IMG/VR virus record: IMGVR_UViG_3300000230_000317
Coordinates: 1 to 37,217 of that record
Reading direction: 5' to 3' (one strand)
DNA length: 37,217 bases
Source of the DNA: a virus
Shown here: positions 1 through 7,628 of the stretch, in pieces
How the letters are laid out: the number at the start of each line of letters is the position of its first letter
How positions within the stretch are numbered: the stretch's first letter is position 1
Made by a program: the position numbers and the translations under genes
The notes under the pieces: model-generated
Told to the model about the DNA's origin: nothing
Databases searched by the model: none
The model's input: the letters and a program-made list of their open reading frames with translations, nothing else

Positions 1-956
1 GGGTTAATTTGTCTAGTTAAGCGATCCCTATAGGCGGCTTTAAAGATTTCTTCAGTTGAATTCAATATTGTCGTGGTATATAAATGTTCATTATTAATAA
101 CCTCTGGTGGTAATGAAAATCTAAAACCAAATGATTGATTTAATCTTCTTGCATTTATAACATCTTCTTGTGCCAGGTCGCCGTTAATCATTCTACTTGA
201 CAGTGGCCTATTTGATGTGCCATTAACGGTCGTGTCCATATTAGCCGTTCCATAAGAAGGATCAACGACTCCGCCAAATCTTCTATGATCATCATTTGCC
301 ACACGGTTAAATCCACCCAAATCATTAATTTCTTCATGAACATTATTATCTAGGGGGCGACCATAAACAATATTATGAACTGAATCGCGTTCTATTTGTG
401 GATATAAAATAGCATCAACGTTTCTATCGGGTTCATTAAGACGCCCTTCACGGGGGTTATAGGCCACATCCGTTCCTATAACATAAGGAGAAGCCGATGA
501 ACCATGATTGTTTTGAATGTTTGTAACTGGTTGCTCTTGTTGTTCACGGGGATCAACCATAGGGTCTTGCATAGGTTCACGTTGTAACACTGGAGTGGTC
601 CTCTGTCTAATACTATTATTAAGGACTTCTTCCATTAATCTTCGTCTTTCAGCTTGATGGTTTTGATTTTGTTCAGCTTCACGTATAGTTTGTTCACCTT
701 CACGTATGGTTCGCTCACCTGGAATATAATGAACATAATCAGGTGGTCTATCGCCCCTATTCAATGAACTAATTTTATTAATTTTATTTCGCCCAGTTTT
801 TCTTTCGAATATATCCATGCATTTAGCATCGAGGGTAACATTTTCTTCTTTTAACAATTTATCGACATAAGATAAGTCGTTGCTTAACAAATCGCACATT
901 CTCATGCCGTTATATTTACCGAACCACATCCTGTCATTAAGTCTTATCTTTTTCAT
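1..956 (-). CDS. ExoX C-terminal-like domain protein, partial (C-terminus off left edge)
   Basis: An open frame runs from ATG at 956 to the window edge with no stop, giving about 318 visible residues. The N-terminus (about residues 9-40, containing MWFGKYNGMRMCDLL and then SYVDKLL) matches the short FGKYxGxxxxxxxxxDxxYxxWLL pattern of the ExoX C-terminal-like domain, found beside phage and bacterial exonucleases and in stand-alone phage proteins. No exonuclease catalytic domain is visible. The rest is polar and low in complexity, with a duplicated TIREGEQ/TIREAEQ stretch near residues 83-94 and Gln/Arg/Pro-rich segments, as in disordered virion or DNA-associated proteins. It lies 46 bp downstream of the sigma gene and has its own TATATTTG -7-like element at 980-987. 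Function is unknown; the domain call is moderate. Confidence 0.75.
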   Translation of the reverse strand, partial: MKKIRLNDRMWFGKYNGMRMCDLLSNDLSYVDKLLKEENVTLDAKCMDIFERKTGRNKINKISSLNRGDRPPDYVHYIPGERTIREGEQTIREAEQNQNHQAERRRLMEEVLNNSIRQRTTPVLQREPMQDPMVDPREQQEQPVTNIQNNHGSSASPYVIGTDVAYNPREGRLNEPDRNVDAILYPQIERDSVHNIVYGRPLDNNVHEEINDLGGFNRVANDDHRRFGGVVDPSYGTANMDTTVNGTSNRPLSSRMINGDLAQEDVINARRLNQSFGFRFSLPPEVINNEHLYTTTILNSTEEIFKAAYRDRLTRQIN

Positions 957-979
957 TTTATATAAATTACGATTTTATG

Positions 980-987
980 CAAATATA
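980..987 (-). promoter_or_regulatory. Host-type promoter -7 element (TAnnTTTG)
   Basis: On the minus strand this reads TATATTTG, then CATAAAATCG, with the ATG at 956 about 23 nt further on. TAnnTTTG is the known -7 element of the Bacteroidetes primary sigma factor. The same core TATATTTGCATAA occurs before the gene at 1890-2363. No convincing -33 TTG is visible. Promoter activity is inferred. Confidence 0.45.
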
Positions 988-999
988 AAAAAATTAATA

Positions 1000-1022
1000 G
1001 AATTAAAAAAATTTTTTAATTC
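1000..1022 (-). terminator. A/T palindrome over sigma gene stop codon, possible weak terminator
   Basis: The palindrome GAATTAAAAAA-A-TTTTTTAATTC spans the stop codon of the sigma gene (1003-1005). On the minus strand it is followed shortly by another T-rich tract (ATTTTTTTA). The stem is nearly all A:T, so terminator strength is doubtful. Confidence 0.35.
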
Positions 1023-1869
1023 CGTTTTTATCAATATTTTCAAAATTCTTTTTAACTTTTTTCTGTATTAATTCTCTTCCTTTTTTTATTTGTGATTTTA
1101 TAGTTGACAAATTCGTTGTAGTTGTATATACACAAACACAAGAAGTGTCAGTTGAATCGACTGTAAATAGATCATTTAATTTTCTATCCCAAATAATATC
1201 TTCTCTATTTATTTTAAGATTACAATTAGGCGAAATTGATGTTTTAAAAACGAATTTACCATCTTCTGATTCAAAATGAAGATTTATGTCTTTACGACCA
1301 TTGTTATCAATAGACAGTTGAAAAAAATCTTCTGGGTTGATTAATGTTATTTTTTGTTCAGATAATTCAAATTTTGATTCTTTTTTAATAGAATCGGCAA
1401 TATCTTTATAAGCCATATGATTCAATTCCCTCATTATCATTACTTTTTTATATTTTTCAGGAAGATTATCAATGACATTATATACAATTTCCACTTTCTT
1501 TTTATTTTCTTCTTCTATTTCTAGTGAATTAGAATTATCAGCGGGCAATAAATTAATTATATTAGGCGCATCAGTTGTATCCCTTTCTAATGAAATGAAA
1601 TGATATTTATGAGTATCTTTCCATTCCTTTATGACCAAATTAATGGCAATTTTAGTCAACCAAGTTTTGAATAAACTTTTATCTTTATTATACGTTTCTA
1701 TTTTTTCCAACGATTGCATAAAAGCTTGATTGGCGAAATCTTCAGCCTTATCAATATCTTTAGTATATCCATTAGAAATATATCTTATTAAAGATGGTTT
1801 ATGTTCATTATAATATTTTTCAAAATCTACACCTGTTATATCTTTAAAAGCCTTTTCGTATTTGTTCAT
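1003..1869 (-). CDS. ECF-type sigma factor with insertion inside region 4
   Basis: The 288-residue product reads as a sigma-70 family factor of the ECF class. Region 2 is at about residues 15-80 (YYNEHKPSLIRYI, then KAEDFANQAFMQSL and FKTWLTKIAINL). Region 4 begins at 136 (LPEKYKKVMIMRELNHMAYKDIADSI), with the first helix of the helix-turn-helix at about 152-161. The expected recognition helix does not follow directly; it appears after about 88 extra residues, as NLSTIKSQIKKGRELIQKK (253-271), which fits the usual xSxxTVKSRLxRARxxL pattern. The insert (about 162-250) is polar and looks like beta strands. The frame is open throughout, so this is not a frameshift. Expected role: directing host RNA polymerase to phage promoters. 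Confidence 0.85.
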   Translation of the reverse strand: MNKYEKAFKDITGVDFEKYYNEHKPSLIRYISNGYTKDIDKAEDFANQAFMQSLEKIETYNKDKSLFKTWLTKIAINLVIKEWKDTHKYHFISLERDTTDAPNIINLLPADNSNSLEIEEENKKKVEIVYNVIDNLPEKYKKVMIMRELNHMAYKDIADSIKKESKFELSEQKITLINPEDFFQLSIDNNGRKDINLHFESEDGKFVFKTSISPNCNLKINREDIIWDRKLNDLFTVDSTDTSCVCVYTTTTNLSTIKSQIKKGRELIQKKVKKNFENIDKNGIKKFF

Positions 1870-1889
1870 AAATTTTTTTTTATTATTTT

Positions 1890-2363
1890 TTATTGATTAT
1901 TTGTCAAAGACAGTAATATATTCAATTGGGTTGTTTTATCTTCAATAACTTCGTTTAACGTTTTAACTATAAATGTTCTATTTATTTCGTCAAACATCCA
2001 TGCGTGGATGTTCGTATTTAAACACACAAAAGACCACCCTTCTTTAATCTTAATTAAATCTTCAGGGTAATCTTTTAATTCATAAAAATCACTAAAATGT
2101 GTTATAGTAGCGTCATTTATTTTTTCAATATAAATTATATGACAAAATGGCGTCTGTCCTGAAAAATTTCCTAACAATTCAGGATTTACGTCTTTTAATC
2201 TATATTCTTTTTTAAAAAATGACAAAAAGTCTAAACGTTTGTCATGTTCTAAGCAATCTTGCTCATTGTCAAATACTGTGCCGTCATTTGATATAAAAGT
2301 ATCAACCACGCATTCTTCTTCTATTGTTTTGATAATTATTTTTTTAGTTGTAATTTTTTTCAT
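1890..2363 (-). CDS. Hypothetical protein, 157 aa
   Basis: I do not recognise the family. The N-terminus is a Lys/Ile/Thr-rich strand (MKKITTKKIIIKT) followed by DTFISNDGTVFDNEQDCLEHD (about residues 21-41). That resembles a short DGxxFxxxxxCxxHE pattern seen at the front of many small phage proteins (from memory, not searched). The rest is mixed alpha/beta with aromatic residues and no signal peptide or membrane helix. The stop is 20 bp upstream of the sigma gene start, so the two are probably co-transcribed. A 65-nt leader contains TATATTTG at 2429-2436, a host-type promoter element, which suggests early expression. Confidence 0.75.
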   Translation of the reverse strand: MKKITTKKIIIKTIEEECVVDTFISNDGTVFDNEQDCLEHDKRLDFLSFFKKEYRLKDVNPELLGNFSGQTPFCHIIYIEKINDATITHFSDFYELKDYPEDLIKIKEGWSFVCLNTNIHAWMFDEINRTFIVKTLNEVIEDKTTQLNILLSLTNNQ

Positions 2364-2428
2364 TTTAAAAGACTTAAGTTTAATATTTCGAAATTGAATA
2401 TAATAGGATTTATCGCATTTTAATTATG

Positions 2429-2436
2429 CAAATATA
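2429..2436 (-). promoter_or_regulatory. Host-type promoter -7 element (TAnnTTTG)
   Basis: The minus strand reads TATATTTG followed by CATAATT, about 65 nt before the ATG at 2363. The extended core TATATTTGCATAA is identical to that before the gene at 1-956. The similarity to the Bacteroidetes -7 consensus is established; activity here is inferred. Confidence 0.45.
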
Positions 2437-2517
2437 AAATATTTTTCTTTAAAATTAAAATAAAAATTAAAAATTGTTATTTTAATTTAATATATAGTGT
2501 TAAACAAAATAAAGCAT

Positions 2518-3066
2518 ATGGATAATATTGTAAAATTTAAAGACTTTGATGAAATGAGTGCGGTTTTTATTAAAACCCACGATAAACTAATAAAAGAAAA
2601 TGATATTAATTTTATATCTATAAAAAATAGTAAAATTCCACTTATTATATTATATCAAATAATATACACATTGTTTTATAACGAGGGTATAACTATAACA
2701 AATGAAGATGTTGTTATCCTGACTTTATTTATAATAGGCGTCATGTCAAGGGAAGATAGTAGGGTTACAAATATTTTATACAAAATGTGTGAAAAAAATA
2801 AAACAGATAAATATTTTTTCATTATGAAAAATGTAATTTTAAGTATTAAAAATTTATTAAATATAATAAATAAAAGAGATAATGTTGTTATAGTGAATAT
2901 AGAATATGGTTTAAAAAATGAGAACAGTATAGTTTTATTAAATATTATTTATTCATATTTAAAAAATAATAAGGTTGAATTAAAAGACTTTTCTTCTTGG
3001 TTTATTTCAAATATGAGAAATACTTCATCTAAAGATTTAATTAATTATATTAACGTAAATTTTTAA
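2518..3066 (+). CDS. Hypothetical protein, 182 aa
   Basis: I chose ATG 2518 (MDNIVKFKDFDEMSAVF) over an in-frame GTG at 2497, because the latter adds only an unremarkable seven residues and the ATG is preceded by an A-rich tract (AAACAAAATAAAGC). The product is mostly helical. It has hydrophobic stretches at about residues 38-55 and 64-84, too broken by polar residues for clear membrane segments, and no recognisable motif. It is transcribed divergently from the sigma-factor side and is followed after 47 bp by another plus-strand unknown. No function is assigned. Confidence 0.7.
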   Translation: MDNIVKFKDFDEMSAVFIKTHDKLIKENDINFISIKNSKIPLIILYQIIYTLFYNEGITITNEDVVILTLFIIGVMSREDSRVTNILYKMCEKNKTDKYFFIMKNVILSIKNLLNIINKRDNVVIVNIEYGLKNENSIVLLNIIYSYLKNNKVELKDFSSWFISNMRNTSSKDLINYINVNF

Positions 3067-3113
3067 AACTTTCGTAACTAAACAAATTTCAATTATATGG
3101 ATATATATCACAT

Positions 3114-4040
3114 ATGATTAATTTTTATAAAGAATATATTGAACCAAAAGAAATAGTTAAAGATATAAATTTTATATTTAATGAATTATCAAATTTAATA
3201 AAAAATGAAATATTTGCAAAATTTCTTTATCATAAAAGAAAAAATAATGATAAAAATATTTTCGTCATTAAAAATTATTTATCTAAATATGATAAAACTA
3301 GATTAAGATTTAAAAATGACACAATTACAATAAAATTTATAACAGTAGAATCTGATTTAAAATCGCATATTAAAGATAAAAGTGTAAATATATCAGATTT
3401 GATTTTAAATAAAAATAGAATAGATAGATTGAATATAGATTTAGAAATACCTTTAAGTTTAGATGAACTAAATAATAAAATGATATATTCCAACAATATT
3501 ATTTTTCCAGATCTTCGTAAAAAAATTAATTTTATTAATGATTTTTATGTTGACAATTATAGAAAGGCTGAAGAAAAAAAATTTAGAAGCATTTATAATA
3601 AAATTTCGATGATTAAAATTGATCAGAATGTTTACCCGTTATGGTTTAAATTAAATTCTTTAATAATTAATAGCATAGACCCGTCTTTTGATAAAAATTT
3701 ATCTAAATTAGAAGAAATTATAAAAGCCTTTGATTCTAATACTATAAATCCTATATATAAAATTATACATCAAACACAATTTTATTTAAAATATTCAGAT
3801 AAAAAACAAATTAAAATTAATAAGTATATTAATACTTTAAACAAAGAATTTCAAAATAATAAAGATAATATAATATATATCTCTAATCAATTAGCTGAAG
3901 GATTCGGTCATTCCATTTCCACATATGAAGATAGTGTAAAATTTATAATAAATATTATAAATCATTTTAATTTCATATCATATAAAAGATCTGAAAAAAT
4001 AAATAAATTTGTGTTTGATAATTGGGGAAGTGGTAATTAA
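3114..4040 (+). CDS. Hypothetical protein, 308 aa
   Basis: Lys/Asn/Ile-rich, predominantly helical protein with no motif I recognise. It starts MINFYKEYIEPKEIV at an ATG preceded by GGATATATATCACAT. The opening MxxFYKEYIE faintly recalls the capsid-targeting-like leaders elsewhere in the window, but the I/L-x-E cleavage pattern is not met, so I do not count it. The stop is only 4 bp from the stop of the convergent gene 4045-4392, and no strong hairpin separates them. It probably forms a unit with 2518-3066. Confidence 0.7.
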   Translation: MINFYKEYIEPKEIVKDINFIFNELSNLIKNEIFAKFLYHKRKNNDKNIFVIKNYLSKYDKTRLRFKNDTITIKFITVESDLKSHIKDKSVNISDLILNKNRIDRLNIDLEIPLSLDELNNKMIYSNNIIFPDLRKKINFINDFYVDNYRKAEEKKFRSIYNKISMIKIDQNVYPLWFKLNSLIINSIDPSFDKNLSKLEEIIKAFDSNTINPIYKIIHQTQFYLKYSDKKQIKINKYINTLNKEFQNNKDNIIYISNQLAEGFGHSISTYEDSVKFIINIINHFNFISYKRSEKINKFVFDNWGSGN

Positions 4041-4044
4041 AATA

Positions 4045-4392
4045 TTAAGCATTTTCATCCCATAAGACTTTCAAAATTTGATATGAATCGTCGAAGAAAC
4101 TTTTAGGAATTGAAATGAAATCGTCATTTGTTTTTGACCAAATTTTATAGCAACAATTTTTTTCTGAAAATTTATATTTAGCGTTTTCGTATTCGCCTTT
4201 TCCAATTTTCATATAATCTCTTAATGTTAAGAAATCTATGACGAATATAGATAATATTCTTTGATTATTCCCTTGAAAATTACTATGAGTAAAACTCACG
4301 TTATCATTAGATGATATTTGACATTCGTAAACAGTATCAATATCATTGTCACTGTTATTATTTAATATTTTTTGAGACAATACGTTAAACAT
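4045..4392 (-). CDS. Hypothetical protein, 115 aa
   Basis: Short acidic protein of mixed alpha/beta character (MFNVLSQKILNNNSDNDIDTV at the start). It carries one Cys pair (NCCYKIW, about residue 80) and several aromatic residues. No signal peptide or known motif is visible. It lies beyond the strong minus-strand terminator at 4450-4479, so it should have its own promoter in the 4393-4449 leader; no TAnnTTTG element is evident there. It converges on the plus-strand gene 3114-4040. Unrecognised. Confidence 0.65.
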   Translation of the reverse strand: MFNVLSQKILNNNSDNDIDTVYECQISSNDNVSFTHSNFQGNNQRILSIFVIDFLTLRDYMKIGKGEYENAKYKFSEKNCCYKIWSKTNDDFISIPKSFFDDSYQILKVLWDENA

Positions 4393-4449
4393 AATTTTTT
4401 ATTTTAATTTAAATGAATCTTATTAGTTATTAAATATACTAAAAAAATA

Positions 4450-4479
4450 AAAAAGTTGATAAGAAATTATCAACTTTTT
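4450..4479 (-). terminator. Strong rho-independent terminator of the LRR array
   Basis: A perfect 13-bp stem (AAAAAGTTGATAA / TTATCAACTTTTT) has a GAAA tetraloop on the plus strand. On the minus strand it is followed by a long T tract (TTTTTTATTTTTTT). It closes the minus-strand unit that comes from 9922. Confidence 0.85.
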
Positions 4480-4546
4480 GGCCCGTTTACGTCTACCACA
4501 TTGTTTTTTTTAACAAAAAACAAAGAAAAAATATCTTAGTGTTTAA
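4450..4546 (-). ncRNA. Possible short RNA between TATATATAAAG box and terminator
   Basis: The 190-bp gap 4393-4582 holds no ORF. On the minus strand a TATATATAAAG box (4547-4557) is followed by an A/T hairpin (arms 4501-4509 and 4515-4523), a more G+C-rich stretch GTGGTAGACGTAAACGGGCC, and the terminator at 4450-4479. This would make a transcript of roughly 90 nt. It could equally be the 3' UTR of the array. Speculative. Confidence 0.25.
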
Positions 4547-4582
4547 CTTTATATATAATAAATTATATTTTGTTTATTTTTT

Positions 4583-5041
4583 TTAATCATCGCTCCAATC
4601 TTCTTCGCCAAGAGGATCGACGTCTGATATTATAATTTTAGGTTTAGTAAATGTAAATTCTAAATTATCTAACTCACCATGCATTGGATATATATGTAAT
4701 ACCTTATCAGCTTGTATAAAAATAACAATGGAATCTTTTTCGATATTAATACCTCTATAACCACCTATTGAAATTTCCCTATTTCCTTTTGTTCCAAAAA
4801 TAATAACAGGTTCATTTTTAGAATTCAATTTAAATTCAAATTCTGTATTATGAACTTTAACATTATATCCTTTATTGATGAAAGAATTTATTTTATTGGC
4901 TATATTTTCAACGTTCCTATTACTTAATTTATATAATTCTTCTAATGTTAATACAATTTTATCATTGTTATTATCATAACCTTTTGGTGGGGGTAGCATT
5001 AATAAATTGGTTTGTTCGAATAATTTAAAATTTTTTAACAT
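4583..5041 (-). CDS. Hypothetical protein with capsid-targeting-like leader and C-terminal DVDPLGEEDW motif
   Basis: 152 residues. The start MLKNFKLFEQ resembles the M-K-x-[YF]-x-x-[FY]-[IL]-x-E leaders of its neighbours, with LFE as the possible cleavage site. A PLPP-like stretch (LMLPPPKGY) follows, then an alpha/beta body. The last residues, DVDPLGEEDWSDD, are the same acidic motif found near the N-terminus of the upstream LRR proteins, here exactly at the C-terminus. It is the last gene of the minus-strand array, 56 bp after the last LRR gene, with the terminator 100 bp downstream. I do not recognise a family. The shared motif and leader argue that it works with the LRR proteins. Confidence 0.75.
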   Translation of the reverse strand: MLKNFKLFEQTNLLMLPPPKGYDNNNDKIVLTLEELYKLSNRNVENIANKINSFINKGYNVKVHNTEFEFKLNSKNEPVIIFGTKGNREISIGGYRGINIEKDSIVIFIQADKVLHIYPMHGELDNLEFTFTKPKIIISDVDPLGEEDWSDD

Positions 5042-5097
5042 ATAATCTATATATTAATTTTTAATTTTATTTTTTTACAAAGTTACTCTTTTTAATT

Positions 5098-5619
5098 TTA
5101 TATTAAAAATGTTTTTATTTTTTTTAATTTTTTCATTTGAGTTTTTTGGAAATCTTTCAAATAATCTTTTGGGAAATCATTATTACGAACAACTAAATAT
5201 TCAAGATTAATAAGATTTTCTATTCCATTTAAATTTGTTAAATTATTAGATGAACAATGCAATAGTTTAAGATTACTAAGATTTTCTATTCCTTCTAAAC
5301 TTATTAAATTGTTTCTATAACAATACAATTCTTGAAGATTAATAAGATTTTTTATACCGCCTAAATTCGTTAAATTATTAAGCGAACAATCTAATCTTAG
5401 AAGATTAACAAGATTTTCTATTCCTTCTAAACTTGTTAAATTGTTAGAACGACAAAATAAATCTGTTATCTGGTCATAGGGTTTACCTTGTCTTTTAGCT
5501 ATTTTGAGAACAGGTGTTAAAACTTCATCATCCCAATTTTCTTCGCCATAAGGATCAACTTCATCACTAGAATAGACTATATTATTCTCTTTTAAATATT
5601 GTTTATATTCTTTTATCAT
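5098..5619 (-). CDS. LRR protein 6 of 6 (shortest, divergent C-terminus)
   Basis: 173 residues. Leader MIKEYKQYLKE (possible cleavage after LKE), then SSDEVDPYGEENWDDE, then the conserved LTPVLKIAKRQGKPYDQIT cap. These are followed by four 22-residue LRRs of the form (S/N)LxGIENLxNLxxLxCxxNNLT. The usual C-terminal cap of its paralogues (NNFSxxYxQYLxEYC) is replaced by NNDFPKDYLKDFQKTQMKKL and a basic end, so the tail has diverged or recombined. The start overlaps the stop of the upstream LRR gene by 4 bp (5616-5619), a translational-coupling arrangement. LRR domains bind proteins; the target here is unknown. Confidence 0.9.
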   Translation of the reverse strand: MIKEYKQYLKENNIVYSSDEVDPYGEENWDDEVLTPVLKIAKRQGKPYDQITDLFCRSNNLTSLEGIENLVNLLRLDCSLNNLTNLGGIKNLINLQELYCYRNNLISLEGIENLSNLKLLHCSSNNLTNLNGIENLINLEYLVVRNNDFPKDYLKDFQKTQMKKLKKIKTFLI

Positions 5620-6305
5620 ATACTTAAATTTATATTTTTATCTTTACAATATTCTTTTAAATATTGTTTATAATCATCAGAAAAATTATTATAAAAACAA
5701 ATTAATTCTGTAAGATTGGTAAGATTTTCTATACCATCTAAACTTGTTAAATTATTATAAGAACAATTTAATTTTTTAAGATTAATAAGATTTTCTATGC
5801 CTTTTAAATTCTTTAAATTGCTATTTCGACAAAATAATTCTTTAAGATTAATTAAATTTTCTATTCTTTCTAAATTTGTTAGATTATTTTTCGAACAATA
5901 TAATTTTTCAAGTTTTTTAAGATTTTCTATTCCTTCTAAGGCTGTTAAATTGTTACTAGAACAATATAATTCTTTAAGATTAATAAGATTTTCTATTCCT
6001 TCTAAATTTGTTAAATTATTACCCCAACAAATTAAAGTCCTAAGATTACTAAGATTTTCTATTCCTTCTAAACTAATTAAATGTTTATTAGAACACACAA
6101 AATATGTTATTTGTTCATAAGGCTTACCGAGCCTTTTAGCTATCCTAAGAATTGGTGTTAAATCATCATCATCCCAATATTCTTCACCCAAAGGATCAAC
6201 ATCGTTTGAATCAATTACAGGATAATTTACAATTCGTTTCTTGAACGGATTTCGAAAATTAAAATTTAATTCTTCGCTTATATATTGATTATATTTTTTA
6301 ATCAT
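5616..6305 (-). CDS. LRR protein 5 of 6
   Basis: 229 residues: leader MIKKYNQYISEELNF (possible cleavage after ISE), a basic linker (NPFKKRIVNYP), DSNDVDPLGEEYWDDDD, the cap LTPILRIAKRLGKPYEQIT, six full 22-residue LRRs with a Cys on the predicted beta strand (LxC), and the C-terminal cap NNFSDDYKQYLKEYCKDK. It overlaps both neighbours by 4 bp (stop at 5616, start at 6305). One repeat has IERIENL-type drift (NLERIENL), and another has NSNLK instead of NNLT. Expected to be a soluble protein-binding scaffold. The leader suggests packaging into the head (inference). Confidence 0.9.
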   Translation of the reverse strand: MIKKYNQYISEELNFNFRNPFKKRIVNYPVIDSNDVDPLGEEYWDDDDLTPILRIAKRLGKPYEQITYFVCSNKHLISLEGIENLSNLRTLICWGNNLTNLEGIENLINLKELYCSSNNLTALEGIENLKKLEKLYCSKNNLTNLERIENLINLKELFCRNSNLKNLKGIENLINLKKLNCSYNNLTSLDGIENLTNLTELICFYNNFSDDYKQYLKEYCKDKNINLSI

Positions 6306-6922
6306 ATGTATAATTTTATTTTTTTCTTTTTACAATATTCTTTTAAATATTGTTTATAATCATCTGAAAAATTATTATCAGAACAAATTAATTCTTCAAG
6401 ATGAGTAAGATTTTCAATTCCTTCTAAACTTGTTAAATTATTATATCTACAATTTAAATGGTTAAGTTTAACAAGATTTCCTATTCCTTCGAAATTAGTT
6501 AAATAATTATGTGAACAACGTAACATTTTAAGATTACTAAGATTTTTAACTTCTTTTAAAATAGTTAAATTATTATTTTCACAATATATTTCTTTAAGAT
6601 TTTTAAGATTTTCTATTCCTTCTAAATTAATTAACTTGTTGTTCCAACAACATAAACATTCAAGTTTAATGAGTTTTTCTATTCCTTCCAATGTCTTTAA
6701 ATCACCATTGTTACAAAACAATTCTTTTATTTTTTCATAAAGTCCTTGTTTTTTAGCTATTCTAAGAACAGGTGTTAAATCGTCATCATCCCAATTTTCT
6801 TCACCCAAAGGATCAACATCGTTTGGATCTATTTCAGGATAATTTTTAATCTTCTTTTTGAATAAATTTTTTAAATTGAAATTTAATTCTTCGCTTATAT
6901 ATTGGTTATATTTTTTAATCAT
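6302..6922 (-). CDS. LRR protein 4 of 6
   Basis: I placed the start at ATG 6922 (MIKKYNQYISEELNF), because it reproduces the leader of the next paralogue exactly. An in-frame ATG at 6949 would add nine residues lying inside the upstream gene. The 206-residue product has a basic linker (LFKKKIKNYP), DPNDVDPLGEENWDDDD, the cap LTPVLRIAKKQGLYEKI, five LRRs and the cap NNFSDDYKQYLKEYCKKKK. Its repeats are more diverged than those of its neighbours (ILKEVKNL, NFEGIGNL). It overlaps the upstream LRR gene by 8 bp and the downstream one by 4 bp. Confidence 0.88.
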   Translation of the reverse strand: MIKKYNQYISEELNFNLKNLFKKKIKNYPEIDPNDVDPLGEENWDDDDLTPVLRIAKKQGLYEKIKELFCNNGDLKTLEGIEKLIKLECLCCWNNKLINLEGIENLKNLKEIYCENNNLTILKEVKNLSNLKMLRCSHNYLTNFEGIGNLVKLNHLNCRYNNLTSLEGIENLTHLEELICSDNNFSDDYKQYLKEYCKKKKIKLYI

Positions 6923-7628
6923 ATGACAATTGTATTTTTTCATTTTCACAATATTCTATTAAATATTGTTCATATTCATTAGAAAAATTATTATTTTTAC
7001 AATGTAAAAATCGTAAATTACGAAGATTTTCTATCCCCTCTAAACTCTTTAAATTATTATTTTTACAATCTAATATTTTAAGATTAATAAGATTTTCTAT
7101 TCCTTCTAAACTAGTTAAATTGTTATTATAACAATATAATTCTTTAAGATTAATAAGATTTTCTATTCCTTCTAAGCTTGTTAAATTGTTGCCATTACAC
7201 AATAATTTTTTAAGATTAATAAGATTTTCTATACCATCTAAACTTGTTAAATTGTTGCCATCACACAATAATCTTTCAAGATTAATGAGATTTTCTATAC
7301 CATCTAAACTTGTTAAATTATTAAAAGAATAATCTAATTTTTCAAGATTAATAAGATTTTCTAACCCTTTTAAGTCTGTTAGATTATTTTTAGCACAAAA
7401 TAAATATTTAAGATTAATTAAATTTTCTATTCCTTCTAAATTCATTAAACCTCGATTAACACAATATAATTCTGTTATCTGAACATATGGTTTACCTTGT
7501 CTTTTAGCTACCCTAAGAACCGGGGTTAATTCATCTTCTTCCCAAATTTCTTCACCATAAGGATCAATTTCATCGTTTGAATAAACTATATTATTCTCTT
7601 TTAAAAAATGTTTGTATTTTTTCACCAT
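6915..7628 (-). CDS. LRR protein 3 of 6 (seven repeats)
   Basis: 237 residues. Leader MVKKYKHFLKE, then SNDEIDPYGEEIWEEDE, cap LTPVLRVAKRQGKPYVQIT, seven 22-residue LRRs and C-terminal cap NNFSNEYEQYLIEYCENEK. Adjacent repeats are nearly identical at the DNA level (around 7130-7340), as expected from recent unequal recombination, while the residues at the exposed strand positions (LERLLCDGN, LKKLLCNGN, LKELYCYNN) differ. One repeat has Tyr in place of the strand Cys (LDYSFNN). Overlaps: 8 bp with the downstream gene, 7 bp with the upstream gene. Longest of the six. Confidence 0.9.
   Translation of the reverse strand: MVKKYKHFLKENNIVYSNDEIDPYGEEIWEEDELTPVLRVAKRQGKPYVQITELYCVNRGLMNLEGIENLINLKYLFCAKNNLTDLKGLENLINLEKLDYSFNNLTSLDGIENLINLERLLCDGNNLTSLDGIENLINLKKLLCNGNNLTSLEGIENLINLKELYCYNNNLTSLEGIENLINLKILDCKNNNLKSLEGIENLRNLRFLHCKNNNFSNEYEQYLIEYCENEKIQLSYD

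Noticed and set aside
880-1071. Plus-strand ORF of 63 codons spanning the sigma gene end
   Set aside because: Low-complexity Leu/Phe/Ile product opposite two real genes and across a palindrome.
1003-1869. Intein in the sigma factor
   Set aside because: The insert lacks the N-terminal Cys/Ser block and the C-terminal HN motif followed by Cys/Ser/Thr needed for splicing, so I call it an insertion of unknown type.
3114-4040. Counting MINFYKEYIEPKE as another packaging leader
   Set aside because: The I/L-x-E site is not met and the genomic context differs, so including it would weaken the pattern.
5797-6120. Plus-strand ORF of 107 codons opposite an LRR gene (likewise 8419-8613)
   Set aside because: Antisense shadow: the regular LRR repeats keep the opposite frame open, and it has no start context of its own.
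6923-6949. Upstream start for LRR protein 4 (nine extra residues)
   Set aside because: It would lie inside the upstream LRR gene and destroy the shared leader that all its paralogues have at residue 1.
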